64,000 bases of DNA from assembly GCA_020846635.1 (NCBI GenBank), contig JADLDO010000047.1:310001-374000 (forward strand), written 5' to 3'. Under the pieces are notes generated by a model. That model saw nothing but the letters and a program-made list of their open reading frames with translations. It was not told the origin of the DNA and searched no databases. This DNA is from Caldilineaceae bacterium. Lineage in GTDB: Bacteria > Chloroflexota > Anaerolineae > Caldilineales > Caldilineaceae. Of this stretch, positions 58,373 through 64,000 are shown one piece after another. Every line of letters starts with the position of its first letter. Position 1 is the stretch's first letter. A program made the position numbers and the translations under genes.

Positions 58373-59704
58373 ATGACCCGCACTTCTGACTTCTCTACCT
58401 TTGTAGTCACATGGTTGTCTGTCTTGACAGCGGTTGTTAGTTTGCTGTTCACCACGCCGCGCGCGGCTTTGGCAGCACCCGACAGCCAGGATGTTCCGCA
58501 AAACGAGACAGGGCAAACGCTGCTGGTGCATTTTGACCCCGGTACGACGCCAGAGATGCGCGATGCTTTGATTGCACAGACGGGTGGGGAATTGGTGCGG
58601 TGGATGCAGCCGATCCATGTGGCTGAGATCCGGCTCCCTGTGCAGGAGGGTGTGTCGGTCGCATCACTGCCCTTGCTGGCGAACGAAAGCGTGACCTTTG
58701 TTGAGCCTGATTCGCAGGCTGTGAGCGGCGCCTATGTACCCAATGACCCTGATTTGAACATCGAGGCGCTGAGTTACGGGCTGCGCGATGTGCAGGCACT
58801 GGAAGCGTGGGACATTGTCACTGGTTCGCAAGAGATTGTGATTGCGGTGGTCGATTCGGGGATTAATGCTGACCATCCTGAGTTTGCCGGACGCGTGGTT
58901 GCTGGTTATGACTTTGTTGATCGGGACGAACTGCCTGAGGATGTTCAGGGGCATGGCACTTATATCGCGGGGGTGATTGCGGCGGCGTTCGACAACGGGC
59001 AGGGTGTGGCGGGCGTTTGCCCCAATTGCAGCATTATGCCCGTGAAGGTGCTGGATGATATCAACCGCGGATCGTGGTCACAGCTCGCCGAAGGCATTCT
59101 CTTTGCTGTCGATCAGGGGGCCCAGATCATCAATCTCAGCTTGGTGACGATTCGCTCGGAGACAGTCGCCGCGGCGATTGAACATGCTGTCCAGAGTGGT
59201 GTCGTGGTAGTTGCCGCGGCGGGCAATGTAGCATCGGATGAGGATCATTATCCTGCGGCGTATGAGGGTGTGATAGGCGTCGGTGCTACAAACAGCAAGG
59301 GGCTGCTTTGGGAAAAGAGCAACTTCGGCAAGAATGTTGATCTGACAGCTCCCGGCGAGGTGATTTACAGCACTTGGCACGATCTGAATAATGCCTATTT
59401 TGGCTATACCTATGCGAGCGGTACGAGTGTGGCTGCTGCCTATGTGAGCGGCGTGGCAGGACTGCTGCTGAGTGTGGAGCCTAGCCTGACTGCGGAGGAA
59501 GTCACCGAGGCGATGATTTTGGGGGCTGATGATTTGGGGGCAGAAGGGCGGGATGATCTATTTGGGCATGGTCGTGTCAACGCGTTGGGTGCGCTGATGT
59601 CGCCCGTACGGGGCTTGTCCGAAGTTGTCGTGGTCGATGAGCCGCACCCGAATAAACCCGTTCATGAGGTGGTGATGTTCCTGCCTGCGCTCAGCAATCA
59701 GTAG
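58373..59704 (+). CDS. Secreted subtilisin-like serine protease 2 (S8)
   Basis: A 443-residue paralogue of the upstream protease. Signal peptide ending near RAALAAP; prodomain TLLVHFDPGTTPEMRDALIA. Triad D161 (VVDSGINADHPEFAG), H194 (GHGTYIAGVIAA), S352 (SGTSVAAAYVSGVAG). The usual GTSMAAP has become GTSVAAA, but the Ser is kept. CPNC (VCPNCSIMP) and the C-terminal VVMFLPALSNQ match the first copy. ATG 58373 is preferred to TTG 58352. Likely active and exported. Confidence 0.92.
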   Translation: MTRTSDFSTFVVTWLSVLTAVVSLLFTTPRAALAAPDSQDVPQNETGQTLLVHFDPGTTPEMRDALIAQTGGELVRWMQPIHVAEIRLPVQEGVSVASLPLLANESVTFVEPDSQAVSGAYVPNDPDLNIEALSYGLRDVQALEAWDIVTGSQEIVIAVVDSGINADHPEFAGRVVAGYDFVDRDELPEDVQGHGTYIAGVIAAAFDNGQGVAGVCPNCSIMPVKVLDDINRGSWSQLAEGILFAVDQGAQIINLSLVTIRSETVAAAIEHAVQSGVVVVAAAGNVASDEDHYPAAYEGVIGVGATNSKGLLWEKSNFGKNVDLTAPGEVIYSTWHDLNNAYFGYTYASGTSVAAAYVSGVAGLLLSVEPSLTAEEVTEAMILGADDLGAEGRDDLFGHGRVNALGALMSPVRGLSEVVVVDEPHPNKPVHEVVMFLPALSNQ

Positions 59705-59777
59705 GGTGGCAGGGAATCTCGCACAGAGCCGAAAAGACGCAGGGGGAGAAATAGGGCCTCTGTTGATGCAATGTGAT

Positions 59778-59812
59778 CAGGCGAAACCGTCAATCGGTTT
59801 CGCCTGTTTGAT
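59778..59812 (+). terminator. Intrinsic terminator after subtilase 2
   Basis: CAGGCGAAACCG (59778-59789) and CGGTTTCGCCTG (59795-59806): 12-bp perfect stem, 5-nt loop, then TTTGATTTT. It separates the convergent protease and inositol monophosphatase genes. Confidence 0.85.
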
Positions 59813-59813
59813 T

Positions 59814-60701
59814 TTATGCGGGCTCTGTGGGGGGAAGCAGGGTGGAGGTCAGGCTTTTGCGCGCGGTGTTGATGCTTGTGACCAGGGCTCTGTGCAGGTC
59901 AGGCTGCCCATTGGTGGCGATCAGCGATTTGCTGGTGAGCTGCCAGGGATCGCCACTATACTCCGTGACTTGACCACCGGCTTCGCGCACGATCAGCACG
60001 CCGGGCGCGGCATCCCACGGATTGAGCCATCCTTCCCAATAGCCCGCCAGCGCGCCTCTTGCCACATTGACCAGGTCTAGCGCGGCTGATCCCATACAGC
60101 GTACTCCCTGGCTGCGCGTCGTTAAGTAGCTAAATTCTGCGAGGTTGTTGTCTTCATGCTCTGTGCGATGGTAGGGGAAGCCGGTGCAGAGAAAGGCGCG
60201 GCTAAGGCTGCTGGTGTCGTTGACATGGAGCCGTATGTCGCGTCCGCCGGCTGTACGCAGATAAGCCCCTTGACCTACCTGGGCAAAGTATAGATGGCCT
60301 GCGGGGAGTTCCAGCGTCACGCCGATGAGGGTATCAGCGCCCTTGTTCAGTGCGATGTTGACGGCGAAATAGGGCAGCCCATTGGCGAAATTGGTGGTGC
60401 CGTCGATGGGGTCAACTACCCAGAAGTATTCAGTCGTGGGGGGCTGGTTGCTCTCCTCGCCCCAAAAGCCAAAGTCTGGGAAGCGACTTTGCAGTGCGGT
60501 GAGGATGAGCTTTTCGCTGGCAACATCAGCTTCTGTCACCAGGTCGGTTGGGTTGGATTTGCTGACAACGTTTTGGAGGCCCTTTGCCTGCATGGCAAGG
60601 ACCAGATCGCCCGCTTGTTGCGCTACATCAAGAACAAAGGGCAGGATGGTGCTGAGGTCAACAGTGCGCCCCGAACCCACCTGAGAGCCGGACATAGACA
60701 T
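59814..60701 (-). CDS. Inositol monophosphatase family protein
   Basis: A 295-residue Mg-dependent phosphatase of the IMPase/FBPase fold. Metal motifs: DLVTEADVASEK, GEESN, WVVDPIDGTTNFANGLPY and the late WDAAPGVLIVREAGG. It would dephosphorylate inositol-1-phosphate, histidinol phosphate or 3'-phosphonucleotides; the choice is open. Two in-frame Met codons (60701, 60695) are possible starts with no clear ribosome-binding site. Confidence 0.9.
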   Translation of the reverse strand: MSMSGSQVGSGRTVDLSTILPFVLDVAQQAGDLVLAMQAKGLQNVVSKSNPTDLVTEADVASEKLILTALQSRFPDFGFWGEESNQPPTTEYFWVVDPIDGTTNFANGLPYFAVNIALNKGADTLIGVTLELPAGHLYFAQVGQGAYLRTAGGRDIRLHVNDTSSLSRAFLCTGFPYHRTEHEDNNLAEFSYLTTRSQGVRCMGSAALDLVNVARGALAGYWEGWLNPWDAAPGVLIVREAGGQVTEYSGDPWQLTSKSLIATNGQPDLHRALVTSINTARKSLTSTLLPPTEPA

Positions 60702-60747
60702 TTCGTTTCTAGCTGAACTTGGGTTGAACCGGTGCCGGTAACGTCAA

Positions 60748-61401
60748 TTAGTTGTTTTCGTCGCCGAGATCCTCGCGGTAGTAGAGGCCACGGCGCGCCT
60801 TTTCATCCATGACTGCCTTACGCAGCAGTTCACGCACGTAGAGGGGGTCATGTACATTTTGCAGCACAAATTCGGGCGTGGAGGCGTCGGCACTGATGAC
60901 ACTGACATCGCCAATATTCAGCATCCGCTCGCCCATGTGCTGCTTCATTTTGGAATCTTTGACGCGGATTAACTCAATTTCCTCAATTTGGTTGCCAAGA
61001 ATACCCCGGTAGATACGCAGGCGTTGGGAGGTCAATTCATAGCGAGTACCAATGCTGAGATAGGGACGACCTCGCCAAAGCATCACCTCCTCGGCTTGGT
61101 CACCAGCGGGGTCGATGGGGCCAGGGCGATCAGGGGTAGGCACAAGATTGAACCGAGAGGGGATCGCTTCTGTTTTGGGTGTGGGTGTGGCCGCGCTTGC
61201 CGTATTGGGCGTGGTCGCTGCTGGGATGGGCTGTTCCCCTTCCTGCTCAATGGCGGCAATGGCAGCAAAGAGGCTATCCGCCAGCGCGCCCACCATCGCG
61301 TTCAGTTGGCCGGATGGAATCGCGGTCACTTGGACACCGCTTTCGGTCAGTGAATTGTAGAATTGCTCGGTGACAATCTTGCGTATTTCATCGCGCTGCA
61401 T
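60748..61401 (-). CDS. Bacterial PH-domain protein
   Basis: A 217-residue soluble protein. The N-terminal ~50 residues are helical (EIRKIVTEQFYNSLTESGV), followed by a Pro/Thr/Ala linker. Residues ~105-200 form a bacterial PH domain: LWRGRPYLSIGTRYELTSQR, ILGNQIEEIELIRVKDSKMK, GDVSVISADASTPEFVLQNV. The C-terminus is helical and charged (YVRELLRKAVMDEKARRGLY). Role unknown. GAGGAGAG precedes ATG 61401. It is upstream of, and codirectional with, the phosphatase gene. Confidence 0.75.
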   Translation of the reverse strand: MQRDEIRKIVTEQFYNSLTESGVQVTAIPSGQLNAMVGALADSLFAAIAAIEQEGEQPIPAATTPNTASAATPTPKTEAIPSRFNLVPTPDRPGPIDPAGDQAEEVMLWRGRPYLSIGTRYELTSQRLRIYRGILGNQIEEIELIRVKDSKMKQHMGERMLNIGDVSVISADASTPEFVLQNVHDPLYVRELLRKAVMDEKARRGLYYREDLGDENN

Positions 61402-61727
61402 GGAATCAACTCTCCTCTGGATCGCACCTTTGCGCCGATGCCGGAGTGGCAGGCGGTAGATGAATGGGCTTGCCCCGTGGGTTTCTTTCTCGTCAGTATC
61501 TTATCATAACACCGGCACAAGAATAGGCGCAATCGAGACATTCTCTCCCTCTCATGGCATATTCCCACTCCTACCATGAGATGCACCGATACTCCTGTAG
61601 ATAGTTGGCAGAGTGGGCGAAATTGTGTTATTCTATATAAAACATATGTTCCGTTCCGGCGTGATGTTTTAGAACTTTTACGCGCATTAGAACTATACGC
61701 AAAATTTCAGCGGATGTGAGGTCTGGC
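61402..61727. other. Divergent intergenic region
   Basis: No gene is seen. AT-rich stretch TTCTATATAAAACATATG near 61631-61648 contains TATA-like boxes, but I could not match a -35 with proper spacing. It presumably holds promoters for both flanking genes. Confidence 0.35.
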
Positions 61728-62384
61728 ATGGATATTACTTGGTATGGGCTTTCGTGTTTTCGGATTCGCGAGGCGGGCGTTACCGTCTTGTGTGATCCTT
61801 ATGAGCGTACGGCTGGGCTGCAACTGCCTAAGCTGCGCGCGGATATTCTCACCATCAGTCATGATCAGCCGGGGCATAATGGCGTCGAGCGGGTTGGTGG
61901 TGAGCCAAAAGTGATTCGAGGGCCGGGTGAGTATGAGGTCAGTAATGTATTTATTACGGGCGCGACCACCTATCATCGCCGACGCAAAGATCTGCCATCT
62001 GAACGCAACGTCATTTTCTTTTTTGAGTTTGGCGATTTGACGGTGGGGCATCTGGGCGACTTGGGTGAGATTCCTACCCAGTCGGAGATCGAAGAACTGA
62101 ATGTGGGAGAAGTAGACGTGCTGTTCGTGCCGGTGGGTGGTGGAGACACGCTTGACCCGACGCGCGCGGTGGAGGTCATCGGCCTCTTTGACCCGCGCCT
62201 TGTGATCCCGATGCACTATCAACAGCCAGAGCTTTCGGCCTCGTGGGCGGCAAACTTGGAGCCGGTAGACAAGTTCTTGCGCGAGTTGGGTGTTTCGGCC
62301 CCTGAACCGCAAGAGATGGTCAAACTGACCAAGAGTTCGCTGCCGGAGGAGACGCAGGTCGCGTTGTTGACGTTGAGCCAGTAG
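61728..62384 (+). CDS. MBL-fold protein with degenerate HxHxDH motif
   Basis: A 218-residue protein of the UlaG/UPF0173-like MBL group: ITWYGLSCFRIREAGVTVLC, then GPGEYEVSNVFITGA and VLFVPVGGGDTLDPTRA and VIPMHYQQPE. Where HxHxDH is expected it has SHDQPGHN (H45, D46, Q47, G49, H50), so the second His and the Asp are missing. Compare the intact THGHSDH in the gene at 17860. It may bind metal differently or be non-catalytic. ATG 61728 with GTGAGG upstream is preferred over a GTG/ATG at 61716. Confidence 0.78.
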   Translation: MDITWYGLSCFRIREAGVTVLCDPYERTAGLQLPKLRADILTISHDQPGHNGVERVGGEPKVIRGPGEYEVSNVFITGATTYHRRRKDLPSERNVIFFFEFGDLTVGHLGDLGEIPTQSEIEELNVGEVDVLFVPVGGGDTLDPTRAVEVIGLFDPRLVIPMHYQQPELSASWAANLEPVDKFLRELGVSAPEPQEMVKLTKSSLPEETQVALLTLSQ

Positions 62385-62417
62385 GCCAGCATAAATGTGA
62401 ATAGCGTTAAAAAGCAC

Positions 62418-62466
62418 CCTCCCGGAAGTTGGGGAGCCCTCTGGGCCGCTTCCGGGAGGTTTTTTT
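62418..62466. terminator. Intrinsic terminator; dispersed hairpin repeat, copy 3
   Basis: CCTCCCGGAAG (62418-62428) pairs with CTTCCGGGAGG (62449-62459), followed by seven Ts. The 20-nt loop may hold a small inner stem. On the minus strand it also follows the end of the transglutaminase gene. Same stem core as 28344 and 37185. Confidence 0.85.
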
Positions 62467-62473
62467 ATACGCG

Positions 62474-64000
62474 TTATTCGCGTGCGGATTCGTCGTCGGT
62501 GGGGATGAAATCTTTGGGTTTTTCGCCCTTTGTGAGTGCGAAGCGGCTGTCTTTGCTGCGCGGGCGCATACCGGCGAACTTGCGCAGCCAACTCTTCCAG
62601 AGCAAGGGTTCCAATAGCTGCCATTCCTGGGTGAGTGTGCCGTTTGACGACTCGCTGATCGTCTCGGTCATGGGCGCGGGGGGGACGGGCGTGGCTGCAA
62701 TCGCCACAGGCAAGGGGCGGCGGCTAAAGCGATAGCGCACATAGTGTTCTGTGATGTTGGTGATGGGTGCGCGGCCTTCGGGTAGGGCGCGGCTTAGATG
62801 TTGTGCCTGTTCATAAGGGGTGTGGCTGGCAGGCCCGCTCAACCCCAAGCGCGCGGCCCAACGTTGCAGCCGTTCATAGAAGATGGGCGGATGTTCAGGG
62901 TCAAAGCCATCTGGGCCACTGACCTGTGAGCGCCGGATAAACCAAAGACCGGCACCAAGCACAATGGGTGTCACCAGCACCCAAAACCACCAGTTGTCAG
63001 TGGTCAACTCAGCGGCATCTTCCAGAGTAAAGGTCTCATCTTCGGGCAGCGGTGCGCCGGGGAATTGGGACATTTGATCCTCAAGAAATGGATCTTCGGG
63101 GAAGGCTGAACTTGCACCAGGATCCAGGCTTTCAGGCGAGATCGAGCTTTCGCTTGCATCCGCGCCGCTGGGACGGTTGAGTTGGGTTTCACCTGCCGTG
63201 GGTTCAAATTCGATCCAGCCATAGCTGGGGAAGTAGACCTCTACCCATGTATGCGCGTCGCGCTCGGTGATGTAATAGAGGCGGCTTTCTTCATCATAGC
63301 GTCCTTCTGCATAGCCACTGACGGTGCGCGACGGGATGCCCAGGCTGCGTAGCATAACGACCATCGAGGTGGCGTAATAGTCGCAATAGCCCTCTTTGAT
63401 GTCATAGAGAAAATACTCAACGGGGTCGCGGTCGGGTGGCGGCGCTGCGATGTCGTCGTTATAGGTGAATTGGCGCAGATAGGTTTCGATGGCGCGCACT
63501 TTGTCATAGGTTGTGGCGCGGTCAGCGGTCACAGCAACCGCGTCGGCGGCGACACGTTGCGAAAAGTTATCCGGCAGTTGCAGATATTGCTGGCGAATCG
63601 CTTCGGGATATTCTGTGCTGGCTTCCTTCAGGGCACGCTCGGTAATCATTGTTTGGGCGCTGACAACGGTATAGGAGTCATTGGCCTCTAGCCCCTGGCG
63701 GCTGCGCGCGGTGGTTACTTCAAAGGCGGGCTCACCGACATCAGTCGTCTCCGGGAGGGGGCGTAGACCTGCGGCAATGGGCAGGTTGACCGAAACGATG
63801 TCGGGCGCAGCAAAGATCATGCCGCTGGATGGGGCCAGCAGCGTTACCGTTTGTGTGAGTGGTTCGCGCAACTGCCAGGCTGCCGTGGCGATGGTTTCGT
63901 TCTCGTCAAAATTCTGCTCTTCTTCGTCGGTACTCAACCATTGGCGGCCCGTGTAGGTGTCATAGACCACGGCGCGCCAGTAGCGCCCGCGTGGTGCGCT
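62474..64000 (-). CDS. Transglutaminase-like (TgpA-type) membrane protein, 5' part off window
   Basis: At least 500 residues; the frame stays open past the window edge (YWRAVVYDTYTGRQW), so the N-terminal membrane region is missing. Transglutaminase core: EGYCDYYATSMVVMLRSLGI (catalytic Cys), RDAHTWVEVYFPSYG (His) and WIEFEPTAGE (Glu in place of the common Asp in DPT). A membrane helix (WWFWVLVTPIVLGAGLWFI) and a DUF4129-like C-terminal domain (YERLQRWAARLGLSGPASHT, PYEQAQHL) follow. Likely a surface cross-linker or protease-like enzyme. Confidence 0.88.
   Translation of the reverse strand, partial: SAPRGRYWRAVVYDTYTGRQWLSTDEEEQNFDENETIATAAWQLREPLTQTVTLLAPSSGMIFAAPDIVSVNLPIAAGLRPLPETTDVGEPAFEVTTARSRQGLEANDSYTVVSAQTMITERALKEASTEYPEAIRQQYLQLPDNFSQRVAADAVAVTADRATTYDKVRAIETYLRQFTYNDDIAAPPPDRDPVEYFLYDIKEGYCDYYATSMVVMLRSLGIPSRTVSGYAEGRYDEESRLYYITERDAHTWVEVYFPSYGWIEFEPTAGETQLNRPSGADASESSISPESLDPGASSAFPEDPFLEDQMSQFPGAPLPEDETFTLEDAAELTTDNWWFWVLVTPIVLGAGLWFIRRSQVSGPDGFDPEHPPIFYERLQRWAARLGLSGPASHTPYEQAQHLSRALPEGRAPITNITEHYVRYRFSRRPLPVAIAATPVPPAPMTETISESSNGTLTQEWQLLEPLLWKSWLRKFAGMRPRSKDSRFALTKGEKPKDFIPTDDESARE

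Noticed and set aside
1..64000. tRNA, rRNA and integrase/transposase genes
   Set aside because: None was recognised on either strand. The AT-rich NACHT gene has no visible attachment sites or mobility genes beside it.

Overview
The window reads as a dense chromosomal segment of a GC-rich bacterium, most consistent with Chloroflexota (Anaerolineae/Caldilineae-like). This placement is inference. It rests on a NuoC-NuoD fusion beside NuoB and NuoI, an EtfAB plus HdrD-like quinone oxidoreductase route, two secreted subtilases ending in a shared FLPAL tail, a LysM/FAS1 surface protein, and frequent GTG and TTG starts. I saw no rRNA, tRNA or CRISPR array.

Layout. 1-9.9 kb (+): a 5'-truncated N-acyl-D-amino-acid deacylase, an ABC-F ATPase, etfBA, thrC, trmB, an orphan beta-class DNA methyltransferase and a SAM methyltransferase joined to it by a tiny tandem-repeat ORF. 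9.9-13.5 kb: small accessory genes, including a toxin-antitoxin pair whose PIN toxin carries an in-frame amber codon, and a B12-binding radical SAM gene. 13.7-17.8 kb: a perfect consensus promoter, a roughly 320-nt possibly structured leader, then nuoB-nuoCD-nuoI ending in a strong terminator. 17.9-25.5 kb: two small cysteine-bearing proteins, an FAD oxidoreductase, an Mrp ATPase and a membrane Fe-S oxidoreductase that is probably the quinone-side partner of EtfAB. 26.1-28.3 kb: an AT-rich NACHT ATPase gene, probably transferred and probably anti-phage. 28.4-37.1 kb: Nfu N-domain protein, glycosylasparaginase, E2 and E3 of a 2-oxoacid dehydrogenase, thioesterase, metallohydrolase, epimerase, MltG and Nudix genes. 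37.3-40.9 kb: a regulator with two TetR HTH domains, overlapping a rifampin-phosphotransferase/PEP-synthase-like enzyme.

41-51.1 kb (-): a bacterial relative of the vertebrate ANKH transporter, an MFS permease, an EVE-domain McrB with McrC (type IV restriction), and a sugar cluster (GH2, GH4, EamA permease). 51.3-64 kb: a ParB/SerK-like protein, a LysM-FAS1-Gmad2 surface protein with a long Glu/Thr/Ala-Pro repeat linker, a PAC2 protein, two paralogous subtilases each preceded by the same palindrome, inositol monophosphatase, a PH-domain protein, an MBL protein with a degenerate metal motif, and a transglutaminase-like membrane protein running off the end.

Three hairpins sharing a CTCCCGGAAG core and two copies of a GGATGAGGGATGAA element form dispersed intergenic repeats. 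The likely defence content is the NACHT protein, EVE-McrBC and the toxin-antitoxin relic; these are separate loci, not one island. The most unusual items are the tandem-TetR/Rph-like pair, the ANKH homologue, the nuo leader RNA candidate, the 12-nt-repeat coupling ORF and the twin-palindrome subtilases.
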